Of a stretch of DNA of 51,212 nucleotides, positions 15,535 through 24,743 are shown one piece after another. The notes below the pieces were generated by a model that was given only the letters and a program-made list of their open reading frames with translations, ran no database searches and was not told the DNA's origin. The stretch covers positions 1-51,212 of the forward strand of contig CAYTAP010000008.1 of the NCBI GenBank assembly GCA_964435775.1. Reading direction: 5' to 3'. Made by a program: the position numbers and the translations under genes. Numbering within the stretch: position 1 is the stretch's first letter; each line of letters opens with the position of its first letter. The DNA is from CAYTAP01 sp964435775. Lineage in GTDB: Bacteria > Planctomycetota > Phycisphaerae > Tepidisphaerales > Tepidisphaeraceae.

Positions 15535-16458
15535 ATGCGAATGCGATTGGGTGTGATATCGTTGTCCTTGACGGGCCTATTTGTTTCTTCATCAGTCGTG
15601 GGGGCGCAGACCATGCCGGCGGATGCGGGTGTGGCACTTGCGCCAGCGCCGCAAGCGGAGGCACCGAGTCGAATCTCCGCCGACGCGGGCGTCACCTTCA
15701 CCACCGCATATGTCTCTCACGGCATTGTCCTGGAGGACCAGGGACTGATCACGCAACCCTATGCGGATCTGTACATCTCGCTGTATGAGGGCAAGTCGGG
15801 CGCGGTGCAGAAGATCACCCTGTTTGGAGGCGCCTGGAGCAGCCTTCACTCCAATCACGAGTTTGCGGCCGACGATCATTTATCAAGCTGGTATGAGTTC
15901 GACTGGAACGCCGGAGTTTCCATTGACTTCCTGGATCGGTGGAACCTTGGCATCTCCTATATTCAATATACAAGCCCAAGCGATTCATTTTCATCCGCGC
16001 AAGCCGTGCAATTGAAACTCGCGTACAATGACTCCGCCTCGCCTGTTTCCTTGATGCCCTATGCGGCGGTGCTCATCGAAACCGACGGCAAGGCCGGCAG
16101 CGGCACACGCGAGGGGTATAAGCTTGAACTGGGCATCGCGCCGAGCATACCCCTGACCAATCCGAACGGGGACTACCCCGTGAAGCTGACATTTCCCGCC
16201 GTCGTCGGCCTGGGGTTCCATGACTTCTATGGAAACCGCTCCGGCGATGATGAGCTATTGGGCTACGCCTCGGCGGGGGCGGTGGCGAGCGTACCCCTGA
16301 AGTTCATGAGCGAAGGAGGCTACGGTGACTGGAGCCTCAGCGCCGGCGTCAACCTCTACTACTTTGGATCAGGCACTCGCTGGGCGAACGCGGCCGGCGC
16401 CTACACCGACGATCCCTGGCTGCTCGTGGGAAGCGTCACGCTGGGCGTGGCATTCTAA
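15535..16458 (+). CDS. Outer-membrane beta-barrel protein (gcw_chp/TorF-like)
   Basis: 307 aa with a signal peptide ('LGVISLSLTGLFVSSSVVGAQ') and alternating aromatic/hydrophobic strands through to a C-terminal Phe ('GSVTLGVAF'), the typical barrel ending. 'VTFTTAYVSHGIVLEDQGL' resembles the start of the conserved 'gcw_chp' family (xxTTxYVxRGxxxxxxGP), implying a ~14-strand porin-like barrel of unknown substrate. GGAGA lies 5 nt before ATG 15535. Flanked upstream by 210 nt without a gene and converging downstream on prfC. Function beyond outer-membrane location cannot be told. Confidence 0.7.
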   Translation: MRMRLGVISLSLTGLFVSSSVVGAQTMPADAGVALAPAPQAEAPSRISADAGVTFTTAYVSHGIVLEDQGLITQPYADLYISLYEGKSGAVQKITLFGGAWSSLHSNHEFAADDHLSSWYEFDWNAGVSIDFLDRWNLGISYIQYTSPSDSFSSAQAVQLKLAYNDSASPVSLMPYAAVLIETDGKAGSGTREGYKLELGIAPSIPLTNPNGDYPVKLTFPAVVGLGFHDFYGNRSGDDELLGYASAGAVASVPLKFMSEGGYGDWSLSAGVNLYYFGSGTRWANAAGAYTDDPWLLVGSVTLGVAF

Positions 16459-16529
16459 GGATTATCCCTGGATTGCAACGCGACGTGTTGTATGTTCGCA
16501 AGGTCCGCCTCGCCAAGTGCGGGAATGAC

Positions 16530-16545
16530 GACCATGAAGATGGTC
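16530..16545. terminator. Short hairpin at the end of prfC
   Basis: GACCAT (16530-16535), loop GAAG, ATGGTC (16540-16545), a perfect 6-bp stem touching the prfC stop codon in the convergent gap. It is nested in a wider inverted repeat, GGTCCGCC starting at 16502 and GGCGGACC ending at 16558. No T-run. Confidence 0.4.
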
Positions 16546-18163
16546 AGCGGGGCGGACCCTGCGGAATCGCCACACTTGTTTTGAACGGCACATCTGCCAG
16601 CGCGACATCCTTGTTCTGCCGGGTGAAATACGTCAAGGCCCAGTCGGTGGGAAAGAGGATCGTCGGTTGACCGGCCGCGTCGAAGGCAATTTTGCTGCCG
16701 CCAGGCATGTTGGCATCGAGACTTTCCAGCGCGACATCCGGCGCGATCCAGCGGAGCAGTTGCCAGGGCGCGGTTTCCAACCGGGAATCGGCGCCATATT
16801 CACTCTTGAGGCGATATTGGACAACGTCGAACTGAAGGGGTCCGACGGCGGCCAGGAGTGGCGTGCGGTTCATCGAATCCTTGACCTGAAGCACCTGCAC
16901 CACACCCTCCTGTAGAAGCTGATCAAGCCCCTCGCGGAAGCGTTTGAACTGGGATGATGTTGTACTGTGCAGATACGCGAAACACTCGGGGGCGAAGCGC
17001 GGGATCTCATCGTAGATGATTCCCGCATCCTCCGTAAGCGTATCACCGATGCCAAAACCGCTGTGTCCGACGAGGCCGATCACGTCGCCCGGCCAAGCCT
17101 CGTCGATCGTTTCCCGCTCCTGTCCGAAAAGCTTGTGCGAGCTGGCCAGGCGCACGGTCCTGCCGCTTTGCATGTGCGTGACACTCATGTCTCGCGTGAA
17201 TTTTCCCGAGCAGACGCGAAGAAACGCGATGCGGTCGCGATGCCGGGGATCCATGTTGGCTTGAATCTTGAAGATGAAGCCACTGAACGGGCGATCCTCC
17301 GGACGGATCAGCCGTTCGCCGGCGTGACGGGGGCGGGGCGAGGTGGAACGCTCGAGAAAGGTATCGAGAAGGAGTTGAACGCCGAAGTTGTTGATCGCGC
17401 TGCCGAAAAAGACGGGTGTCAGCGTACCGGCGAGCACGGCCTGTGCGTCAAAATGCGACCCAGCGCCCTCGAGCATCGCCACTTCATCAACAACACGTTC
17501 ATACACATCCGGTGTCAGCGCATCGCGGACGATCGGATCGGAAAGGTCATGGATTGATTCCGGCGACCGATACGCCCCGCCGCTGGTTCGCTCGAAAAAG
17601 TGAACGTGGCCGCCCAGCCGGTCGTAGACGCCCCGAAAATCATGCCCCGTCCCCAGCGGCCAATTGGCCGCGTACGCATGAATCCCCAAAACGCTTTCCA
17701 GTTCATCGAGCAGTTCCAATGGTTCACGGGCCGGGCGATCCAGCTTGTTCATGAAAGTGAAGATGGGAACGCCGCGTCGACGGCAGATTTCAAAAAGTTT
17801 GCGCGTCTGGTTTTCGATCCCCTTGCCCGCGTCGATCACCATGACGACCGCATCCACCGCCGTCAGGACGCGATAGGTGTCCTCGGAGAAGTCCTTGTGG
17901 CCGGGCGTATCGAGCAGGTTGATGCGAAAACCGTTGTAATCGAATTGCAACACGGTGCTGCTGACGGAAATGCCGCGTTTGCGCTCGAGCTCCATCCAGT
18001 CGCTGGTGGCCGCCCGCTGGCTCTTGCGCGCTGTGACCGAACCGGCCAGTTGCAACGCGCCGCCATAGAGGAGCAGCTTTTCGGTCAGCGTCGTTTTTCC
18101 GGCGTCGGGGTGGGAAATGATGGCAAACGTGCGACGACGCTGGATTTCATCGGTGGGGGTCAT
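16544..18163 (-). CDS. prfC: Peptide chain release factor 3
   Basis: 539 aa, close to the ~529 of E. coli RF3. ATG 18163 begins 'MTPTDEIQRRRTFAIISHPD'; the frame continues upstream but that part reads as antisense to the lipoprotein gene. GTPase motifs: P-loop 'HPDAGKTTL' (~18-26), switch 'KRGISVSSTV', G3 'DTPGHKDF', G4 'NKLD' in 'FMNKLDRPARE'. RF3 landmarks follow: 'PVFFGSAINNFGVQLLLD', 'GHSGFGIGDTL', 'LLQEGVVQVL' and 'AVGPLQFDVVQYRLKSEYG'. RF3 is a cytoplasmic GTPase that removes RF1/RF2 from the ribosome after termination. Stand-alone core gene. Confidence 0.96.
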   Translation of the reverse strand: MTPTDEIQRRRTFAIISHPDAGKTTLTEKLLLYGGALQLAGSVTARKSQRAATSDWMELERKRGISVSSTVLQFDYNGFRINLLDTPGHKDFSEDTYRVLTAVDAVVMVIDAGKGIENQTRKLFEICRRRGVPIFTFMNKLDRPAREPLELLDELESVLGIHAYAANWPLGTGHDFRGVYDRLGGHVHFFERTSGGAYRSPESIHDLSDPIVRDALTPDVYERVVDEVAMLEGAGSHFDAQAVLAGTLTPVFFGSAINNFGVQLLLDTFLERSTSPRPRHAGERLIRPEDRPFSGFIFKIQANMDPRHRDRIAFLRVCSGKFTRDMSVTHMQSGRTVRLASSHKLFGQERETIDEAWPGDVIGLVGHSGFGIGDTLTEDAGIIYDEIPRFAPECFAYLHSTTSSQFKRFREGLDQLLQEGVVQVLQVKDSMNRTPLLAAVGPLQFDVVQYRLKSEYGADSRLETAPWQLLRWIAPDVALESLDANMPGGSKIAFDAAGQPTILFPTDWALTYFTRQNKDVALADVPFKTSVAIPQGPPR

Positions 18164-18200
18164 GCGGGGTTCGGGGCTTAAAGTTTCAAAAGTCGGGGGA

Positions 18201-18878
18201 TCATCGGGCGATCGCGGTGGCTTCCTGGATGGTCGGTCGCTCCTGAGCGCTGGCAACCGCGCGCCCGGCGGACTTCTGCACGCTCTCCTGCAACAGTGCC
18301 AACTCCCGCAGGTTGACCCGCGCGTGAATCGCGCCTTTGATCCGCGCCAATCCGATCGGGTCGCCAATGTGTCCAACCCGCGCCACAGTGGCGAGGGTCG
18401 CATGCCGGATGCGGATCGTGGGATGCGCGTCCGATCCGCCGACCTCGGCGAAGCCGGTTCCCTGATAATGGACCATATCGGTGCTCTCGCGGCTGCCGAC
18501 GCCAAACACATACCAATCGATCGCGGCATTGGCGGCGGCGGGGAAATCGGGCTTGGTCCCGCGCATCGGGCGCCAGAAAACCCGCACTTCCACAACCTGC
18601 CGCAGGGGCGGGGTGGTCGTCGGTTCAATGGGATCGGCGGCGTCACCTTCGGCCGCATGAAGCCCATCATTCAGCAGCACCACTTGAAAATCACCCGATT
18701 CAGACCGCCCGGCGTACGCCGTGGGGAAGCTCTGGGTCAGCGCCTCGACGCCATGCACGGGCGTCAGAGTCAGCTTACTGGTTTGCGAGGCGCACCCGCC
18801 AAGCAACAGCACCAGGGCAAGCATCCACGCGGACGGATTTTGCACCATGAGTTTCGACAAGCGACGAATGCTCACCAT
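18201..18878 (-). CDS. Predicted lipoprotein of unknown function
   Basis: 225 aa from ATG 18878 (GGAGG a few bases upstream; overlap ATGGTGA with the preceding stop). After 'RRLSKLMVQNPSAW' there is a hydrophobic segment and lipobox 'LLLGGC', so it is lipid-anchored after cleavage before Cys. The mature part (~200 aa) is mixed alpha/beta, with 'VVLLNDGLHAAEGDAADP', 'VEVRVFWRPMRG' and 'VHYQGTGFAEV'. I do not recognise a domain. The overlap implies translational coupling to the amidohydrolase gene. It ends 37 nt before prfC starts on the same strand. Confidence 0.7.
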   Translation of the reverse strand: MVSIRRLSKLMVQNPSAWMLALVLLLGGCASQTSKLTLTPVHGVEALTQSFPTAYAGRSESGDFQVVLLNDGLHAAEGDAADPIEPTTTPPLRQVVEVRVFWRPMRGTKPDFPAAANAAIDWYVFGVGSRESTDMVHYQGTGFAEVGGSDAHPTIRIRHATLATVARVGHIGDPIGLARIKGAIHARVNLRELALLQESVQKSAGRAVASAQERPTIQEATAIAR

Positions 18879-19831
18879 TGTCCTCCATGAAAGCTTGCGT
18901 CCCATCCATGATGACGCGTTTGGGCTGCAACCATGCGATGATATGCCGCTAAACCGAGCCCCAGCAGCGACAGCGTGTCGCGCTCGACGATGCCCCGCAA
19001 GGCCTCACGCGGGACGATGGGCAGGTTGGTCCCCTGGGCGACCTGGTTGATGCTGTACAGGGATTCGATGCACTCGGTGGCGCTCGTGTAGGGGAAGTCA
19101 CTCCCAAACAGAAGGCGATCAATCACCATGTACTGATGCGCGCTGACCAGGGCGTTGTACGCCTGCCAGCGCCGACCCAGCATTCCGGAAATATCAGAGA
19201 AGACATTTTGATGCTTCCCCAGCAGGCAGATTGTTTCGTCGATCCAGGGCTGCCCGAACTGTGCGATGACGATCCGTAGTTTCGGAAACGTCCGCGCAAC
19301 CTCATCGATCAGATAAGGGCGCCCGAACTCCATCTTGCTCTGCTCGGTGAACTGCGCGCCGCCGTGAAAGAGGATCGGCATCCCAAGCCGCTCGGCCTCG
19401 GCGTACACGCGCATTGCGCGGGAATCGCACGGATGGAAATCCTGGTTGGCTGGCGAGACGGTGATGCCGCGAAGGCGAAGGTCATTCCTGGCCAGTCGAA
19501 CCTCGTCAACCGCGCTCTTTTCCGTTGGATCAATCCCCGCGAAGCCGATCAGCTTTTGGGGAAATTTATTGACGTAATCGGCGACGTAACGATTGGGGAT
19601 TTCCGCGCGAAGGTATCGGCTCTTGAAACCGAGGACAATCGATTTATCGACGGCGTTGGATTGCGCCCAGTGATGCTCGGCGTCGGCCGACGGCACCGTC
19701 CGCCAGGGCGTGCGCTGCGGACTGATCCGGGTGGCAATACGCGGACGCTGCTGGCGAGGCAGCTCGCCAAGATCAAGTTGCCCCAGTTGCTCCGGGGTCT
19801 GCCAGACGTGCGTGTGACAATCAACGATCAT
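18872..19831 (-). CDS. Amidohydrolase family 2 (COG2159-type) metal-dependent hydrolase
   Basis: 319 aa TIM-barrel hydrolase. It starts 'MIVDCHTHVW' (the HxH metal site near the N-terminus) and has 'LIGFAGIDP', 'RGITVSP', 'PILFHGGAQF', 'LRIVIAQFGQPW' and 'LLFGSDFPYTS' (metal-ligand Asp). This is the amidohydrolase-2/ACMSD-like group acting on carboxylated or cyclic organic acids; the substrate is not decidable. The usual 'HGG' between strands reads 'QFGQPW', a small deviation. Its end overlaps the lipoprotein start by 7 nt. The 250 nt upstream hold no gene. Confidence 0.82.
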   Translation of the reverse strand: MIVDCHTHVWQTPEQLGQLDLGELPRQQRPRIATRISPQRTPWRTVPSADAEHHWAQSNAVDKSIVLGFKSRYLRAEIPNRYVADYVNKFPQKLIGFAGIDPTEKSAVDEVRLARNDLRLRGITVSPANQDFHPCDSRAMRVYAEAERLGMPILFHGGAQFTEQSKMEFGRPYLIDEVARTFPKLRIVIAQFGQPWIDETICLLGKHQNVFSDISGMLGRRWQAYNALVSAHQYMVIDRLLFGSDFPYTSATECIESLYSINQVAQGTNLPIVPREALRGIVERDTLSLLGLGLAAYHRMVAAQTRHHGWDASFHGGQW

Positions 19832-20082
19832 AATTCATGTCCCGGCGAACCATCCGTGGCGCAAAGAGCAATCCCTTTCATTTGCAGACTCAGGCGCCAC
19901 AGCGGCGTTCCACGGAGCTTACCGACGGCCACTGACTCCGATAATCCTAAGGATTTTGGCCAGTTCGTCAAAAAGGGCCAGAGGCAGATCTCACAGGGCG
20001 GCGCCTGGCCCTCCTCATGGGATGTTATCGGACGCAGACTGCCATCCGCGCCAACAATTCTCCTGTGGTCGATGGCGACGGG

Positions 20083-21093
20083 TTACTTCAGCCGGGCAAT
20101 GAGCGCGTCGGTGAATTGATCGGTGCTGGCCGAGCCTCCCATATCCCGCGTCAGGGTGTCTTTTTTCTCCAGCGCGACGTTGTATGCGTTTTTCACGCGA
20201 TTGGCGATCTCGTCCTCGTGCAGATGGTTGAGCATCATGACGCCGCTCATCAGGCACGCCAGGGGGTTGGCGATTCCCTTTCCCGCGATGTCCGGCGCGC
20301 TGCCGTGGACGGCTTCGAAGACCGCCGCTTCCTCGCCGATGTTCGCGCCCGGCACCACACCCAGCCCCCCCACCAGCCCGGCGCACAGGTCGCTCACAAG
20401 GTCGCCATACAGGTTTTCCATGAGCAGCACATCAAAGCGGGCGGGGTCCTGCACCAGACGCATGCAGCCGGCGTCGATGATCAACTCCTCGTACTCAATG
20501 TTGGGGTACTCATCCTCATAAATCTGCCGGGCGCACTTGATGAAAAGCCCATCGGACATTTTCATGATGTTCGCCTTGTGGAACACCGTGATTTTTTTGC
20601 GATGACGCCGGGTCGCATATCGAAAGGCGTAGCGCGCGATCCGCGTGCAGGCGACCTCCGTCGCGACCTTCAAGCTCGTCACCACGCCGGGGACGATCTC
20701 ATTTTCAATGCCGCTGTAAAGTCCCTCGGTGTTTTCCCGGACGATGACCATGTCCACGCCGTCAAAGCGGGTTTTGATGCCGGGCATCGAGCGCACCGGG
20801 CGCACGGCGGCGTACAGGTTCAGCGCCTGTCGCAACTGCACATTGACCGACTTGAACCCCTTCCCCACCGGCGTCGTCACCGGTCCTTTGAGGGCAACCT
20901 TGTGCGCGCGGATCGCCGCGACCGTCCGCTGGGGCAGAACATTGTCAAAGCCCTGCTCCAGCGCGGTGACGCCGGCGGGCAATTCCACCCATTCGACGCT
21001 CAGACCGGCCGCCTCCAGGACGCGGCGCGTCGCCGACGTCACTTCCGGACCGATCCCATCCCCCGGTATCAACACGATCGTATGTTTGGCCAT
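20083..21093 (-). CDS. Isocitrate/isopropylmalate dehydrogenase family, probably NAD-dependent isocitrate dehydrogenase
   Basis: 336 aa. N-terminal 'HTIVLIPGDGIGPEV', substrate-binding 'NVQLRQALNLYAAVRPVRS', 'VRENTEGLYSGIEN' (the IDH-type ENTEGxYSG loop, phosphorylatable Ser position), Lys in 'VFHKANIMKMSDGLF', metal Asp in 'NLYGDLVSDLCAGLVGG' and 'HGSAPDIAGKGIANP'. Length fits the short NAD-IDH/homoisocitrate group rather than the ~416-aa NADP enzyme. It would convert isocitrate to 2-oxoglutarate in the TCA cycle. 3-isopropylmalate dehydrogenase is less likely from the ENTEG motif. It is near glutamate dehydrogenase (23268), which uses 2-oxoglutarate, though on the other strand. Confidence 0.88.
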   Translation of the reverse strand: MAKHTIVLIPGDGIGPEVTSATRRVLEAAGLSVEWVELPAGVTALEQGFDNVLPQRTVAAIRAHKVALKGPVTTPVGKGFKSVNVQLRQALNLYAAVRPVRSMPGIKTRFDGVDMVIVRENTEGLYSGIENEIVPGVVTSLKVATEVACTRIARYAFRYATRRHRKKITVFHKANIMKMSDGLFIKCARQIYEDEYPNIEYEELIIDAGCMRLVQDPARFDVLLMENLYGDLVSDLCAGLVGGLGVVPGANIGEEAAVFEAVHGSAPDIAGKGIANPLACLMSGVMMLNHLHEDEIANRVKNAYNVALEKKDTLTRDMGGSASTDQFTDALIARLK

Positions 21094-21122
21094 TCACATT
21101 GCTCCGCTGTGCCGCTGCAGAA

Positions 21123-23057
21123 TTATTTGTTCAAATCAGGTTGCGTCGTCGGGGCGGCCGGCAATTGCCAGGCGCTTCGCATGAACGTGTAGACGCCGTC
21201 CTTGTACCCCGATCGCCGATCCGCCTCGTTCAGCCATGTGCCCGCCAGGCGCGCATTGCCGGTGTTGTATGCGACGTATGAAAGAAGAAACATCGCCGTG
21301 GCGTCCTTTTCATTCTTGGCCGCGATCGCCTTGAGATCGTTGATCACATGGGTCAGGCGATCCGCGCCGATGAACCGCTTGAGATCATACTGGCCCATGA
21401 GCACCGTCGGGTCGCCGGTGAAGGCGCGATGAAGGTGGTCGGCGGCCTGCACATAATACCCGCCGCCAAGTTCGGCATTCGCCCGGCCAACGAGCACCAG
21501 CGCGCTGTTGGGCACCAGTTGCTGGGCGGATTGATATTGCTCAATGGCAGAGGTGTATTGCCCCTCCCGCATCAATTGTTCCGCCCGCTTGAGGATATTC
21601 GACAGCCCCGATGTGCCGACACCGGTCGCGAGGCTCTCCACCTGCACCGGGGGAGGCGCGGCGCTTTCCTTACTCGCACCCGCACCCTTGGCCGAGGGGG
21701 CAACGCCGCCTGTGCCGGCATTGGTTCCAGGCATCATGCCGCTTGTCCCGCCGCCACCCGTGCCGGATGGATTGTTCCCCATCCCGCGAATGATCTGCTG
21801 GCTCTGTTTGGTGTAGTCGGGGATGCCCAGTTGTTCGAGCGGGCTTTGTTGTTGGCCGCCCGGCGCGGTCTTGTCGCCGCCGGGCTTGGCATCGCGTGAT
21901 TTGTCCTCAGGTTTGGGCGCGTTTTGTTCCTGCTTCTGCTTCTCAAGCTCCGCCTGCTGCTGCAAACGAATCTTCTGGTTGAACAGGCGCTGCGTGTCCT
22001 CATCGGACAAATTCCGCAGCTTCTGCATCTCCTCAAATCGCTTTCGCATTTCGGCGTACTGCGAGCTCTGTTGCGACGGCGTCAGCAGTTGATTGCTCAC
22101 CGACGCCTGCGTTTGCACGCCTGTCGCCAGGCGATTGCCCGCGAGATTGTCGCTCAACGGCGGCGTTTTGGCCCCGCCGAATGGTTGCGAGAGATTGGCG
22201 CCGCTCAGGCTGGGGCTTACACCGGATTGGTCGCCTTCACCGGGAACGATGCTCGTGTCGAGCTTCTTGGGCACAATACCGCCAGTGCGAAGCTGCTGCT
22301 CCATGTTGGCGAGCGTGGCTTGATCGAGGTTGAGCGTGCCGGCCTGGTCGCGACGCCCCACCGCGGTGAAATTGTCGAGGAAGTATTGGTCGGCCGCATT
22401 GCCTGGCTGCCATTGGCGAATGCCGTACAAGGGGGATGCCGTGATCACCGTGTTGTTGTTCTGATTATCCACCGGGCCGGGGAGCATCAATGCGCCCGGC
22501 TGGGGCAGCGCGGTGCTCTTCATTCCGACCGATACGTCCCCCAGCCGGTCATCGGAACTGCTCCGCAAGGGTGAAAGCGGCGAGCGCACATACCCGCCGC
22601 TGTAACCGGCCGACACGAATCCGGTTGGCGGCGCCACCGCGCGCGAACTGCCGTAGTACGCCTGCGGCGCGCTGTATCCGCTGGTGTTGCGCGTGTAGTC
22701 GGCCGGGGCTCCGGATGAATCACGCACGAAATTGTCAACGCCAACCCCGGCGGTCGGGCCGCGGAATGCCCGCGGATCGGTGGATTGAAGCGAACCTTGA
22801 AAAGCGCGTCCACCGGTCACGTTGCCATAGATCACCTGGTTCGGCGTGATCTGCGGGTTGTAGCCGGTGCCGACGCTCGTGTTGAGCCCGTTGGAACCAA
22901 TCCGGTTGTTGGCGTCCAAGGCATGCCCATCCGACCCGACCCGCTGCTGCGCCTGGACGCCGCTGGCCAGCCCCGCCAGAGGCAGCGCCGACGCCGCCGC
23001 GATGGCCAGCCACTTCATGCCATTCCGACGTGATGCTTTCGTTTCATTCCGTTTCAT
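21123..23057 (-). CDS. Exported TPR protein with long disordered region
   Basis: 644 aa from ATG 23057, preceded by GAGGTG at good spacing. Signal peptide: 'MKRNETKASRRNGMKWLAIA', a hydrophobic stretch and 'SGVQAQ'. Residues ~30-300 are low-complexity, Gly/Ser/Asn/Pro-rich. A charged coiled coil (~330-385, 'MRKRFEEMQKLRNLSDEDTQ', 'IRLQQQAELEKQKQEQ') follows, then a Pro/Gly linker and C-terminal TPR-like helices (~480-620, 'LKRAEQLMREGQYTSAIEQY', 'AADHLHRAFTGDP'). A periplasmic or surface scaffold is likely; no catalytic motif. It ends 29 nt ahead of isocitrate dehydrogenase on the same strand, so the two may be co-transcribed. Confidence 0.75.
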   Translation of the reverse strand: MKRNETKASRRNGMKWLAIAAASALPLAGLASGVQAQQRVGSDGHALDANNRIGSNGLNTSVGTGYNPQITPNQVIYGNVTGGRAFQGSLQSTDPRAFRGPTAGVGVDNFVRDSSGAPADYTRNTSGYSAPQAYYGSSRAVAPPTGFVSAGYSGGYVRSPLSPLRSSSDDRLGDVSVGMKSTALPQPGALMLPGPVDNQNNNTVITASPLYGIRQWQPGNAADQYFLDNFTAVGRRDQAGTLNLDQATLANMEQQLRTGGIVPKKLDTSIVPGEGDQSGVSPSLSGANLSQPFGGAKTPPLSDNLAGNRLATGVQTQASVSNQLLTPSQQSSQYAEMRKRFEEMQKLRNLSDEDTQRLFNQKIRLQQQAELEKQKQEQNAPKPEDKSRDAKPGGDKTAPGGQQQSPLEQLGIPDYTKQSQQIIRGMGNNPSGTGGGGTSGMMPGTNAGTGGVAPSAKGAGASKESAAPPPVQVESLATGVGTSGLSNILKRAEQLMREGQYTSAIEQYQSAQQLVPNSALVLVGRANAELGGGYYVQAADHLHRAFTGDPTVLMGQYDLKRFIGADRLTHVINDLKAIAAKNEKDATAMFLLSYVAYNTGNARLAGTWLNEADRRSGYKDGVYTFMRSAWQLPAAPTTQPDLNK

Positions 23058-23267
23058 GATGCACCTCAGCTTTTCACTCAATTCCCGACCATCTCCAACA
23101 CCGCGCGAATCCAAACGCGTTCGGCCATTATCGTCCATTCACCAATTGTATGCCACCCGCGCGCGGCAATGATTGCGGACCGGCGATTGTTTTCCTCAAA
23201 GACGCGCAAAGCAATCCGACGGCGTTCGTGGGTCGCTTGCGCGGCGCTTTGCGTATAGATTGCCCTT

Positions 23268-24551
23268 ATGACTGAAACCACCGACCTTCTGCGGCCAAAA
23301 AAGGAGGGGCATTCCCGGTTCTGGCAAAACGCGCATCTGTATTTCGATCGCGTCTACCAGACCATGAACCTCGATCCCGCGTGGCGCAAGGTGCTCAGCA
23401 CGCCCAAGCGCGTGCTCAGCGTCAGTTGCCCCGTGCGCATGGACGATGGGTCGATCCAGGTTTTCACCGGCTACCGCGCCCAGCACAACAACGCGCTCGG
23501 CCCGTTCAAGGGGGGCATCCGCTACGACAAGGCCGTCGAGCGCGACGAGGTGCTGGCCCTGGCGATGATCCAGACATGGAAAAACGCGCTGGTCAACCTT
23601 CCCTTCGGCGGCGCCAAGGGTGGCGTCGTGTGTGAACCGAAAAAAATGTCGCTGGGAGAGAAAGAGCGGCTGACGCGGCGATTCATCTCGGAAATCCTCC
23701 CGATCATCGGCCCGAGCCAGGATATCCCGGCGCCCGACGTCGGGACCGACGCCCAGGTCATGGCGTGGGTGCTCGACACCTACTCGATGATGGTCGGGCA
23801 TCAGGAGCTTGGTGTCGTGACGGGCAAGCCGGTGTCGCTGGGCGGATCGGTCGGCCGACAGGAGGCGACGGGGCGCGGCGTGATGAACATCCTGCGGAAG
23901 TTTCTCGCCACGCGAGAGAAGACACTCGAAGGAACAGCCATTGCGATTCAGGGGTTCGGCAATGTCGGTTTCCATGCGGCGAGGCTGCTGGAGGAGCGCG
24001 GCGCCAAGATCATCGCGATCAGCGCCGTCGATGGCGGCATCTTCAACGAATCCGGCATCGACGTGACGGCCGCCGGGCAGTATTACCACGAGCGCGTCAC
24101 GCTCGAGGATTTTCCCGAGTGCGACGCGATCAGCAACGAGGAGCTTCTGGCATGCGACTGCGATGTGCTCATTCCCGCGGCGATGGAGAACACGCTCGAC
24201 GCCGCGATCGCCGAGCATGTCAAAGCGCCGATCGTCGCCGAGGCGGCCAATGGACCCACGACGCCCGAGGCCGACGAAATCCTCCGCGACAAGGGGATCA
24301 CGATTCTCCCCGACATCCTCACGAACGCCGGCGGCGTGACCGTCAGCTACTTTGAGTGGGTCCAGGGCCTGCAAAACTTTTTCTGGAGCCACAAACGCGT
24401 GCAGGATGAATTGCAGGTCGTCATGGAAAAGGCGTTCGATGCCGTCAACGCCAAGGCGGATGAAGCCGACTGCGACTATCGAACGGCCGCCTACACGATC
24501 GCCATCGGTCGGGTGGCCGAGGCGTGCCGGTTGAAGGGGTTGTTCCCGTGA
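23268..24551 (+). CDS. gdhA: Glutamate dehydrogenase (Glu/Leu/Phe/Val family)
   Basis: 427 aa. Substrate Lys81 in 'GPFKGGIRYDK' and catalytic Lys117 in 'LPFGGAKGGV', 'PDVGTDAQVMAWVLDTYS', Rossmann loop 'IQGFGNVGFHAARLL' and 'EAANGPTTPEAD', ending 'TNAGGVTVSYFEWVQGLQ'. Size and motifs fit the hexameric ~420-aa class (GDH/leucine DH superfamily), reversibly converting glutamate to 2-oxoglutarate and ammonia; coenzyme preference is not clear by eye. ATG 23268 is 210 nt from the divergent TPR gene. A large inverted repeat lies 45 nt downstream. Confidence 0.95.
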   Translation: MTETTDLLRPKKEGHSRFWQNAHLYFDRVYQTMNLDPAWRKVLSTPKRVLSVSCPVRMDDGSIQVFTGYRAQHNNALGPFKGGIRYDKAVERDEVLALAMIQTWKNALVNLPFGGAKGGVVCEPKKMSLGEKERLTRRFISEILPIIGPSQDIPAPDVGTDAQVMAWVLDTYSMMVGHQELGVVTGKPVSLGGSVGRQEATGRGVMNILRKFLATREKTLEGTAIAIQGFGNVGFHAARLLEERGAKIIAISAVDGGIFNESGIDVTAAGQYYHERVTLEDFPECDAISNEELLACDCDVLIPAAMENTLDAAIAEHVKAPIVAEAANGPTTPEADEILRDKGITILPDILTNAGGVTVSYFEWVQGLQNFFWSHKRVQDELQVVMEKAFDAVNAKADEADCDYRTAAYTIAIGRVAEACRLKGLFP

Positions 24552-24596
24552 AGCTATTTTCTGACGCTACATCAGGCCGCTGCATTGTGCTCTGAT

Positions 24597-24695
24597 CCCC
24601 TCTCCCGGTACGCCGGGGGAGGGTTAGGGAGGGGGTTTTCCCCTCGCCGCGAAGAACCCCCTCCCCGGCCCTCCCCCGGTGTACCGGGGGAGGGA
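24597..24695. repeat. Long GC-rich inverted repeat (extragenic palindrome)
   Basis: Two ~40-bp arms (from 24597, and ending ~24695) are near-perfect inverted copies, each with an inner palindrome such as CCCCCGGTGTACCGGGGG, separated by ~20 nt. It lies just after gdhA. It would fold into a strong cruciform or terminator; similar CCCTCTCCC/GGGAGAGGG elements are common dispersed repeats in bacteria. Confidence 0.8.
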
Positions 24696-24743
24696 GTATG
24701 AAGGTGGATGTTCGAGATGCTTGAGTGAGAATCAGGATTCAAC

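Noticed and set aside
18164..18670. N-terminal extension of prfC
   Set aside because: The frame is open but reads as antisense/out-of-frame of the lipoprotein gene; RF3 homology starts at 18163.
23196..24392. Long open frame antisense to glutamate dehydrogenase
   Set aside because: High-GC codon bias of gdhA leaves the opposite strand open; its translation has no family features and gdhA is certain.
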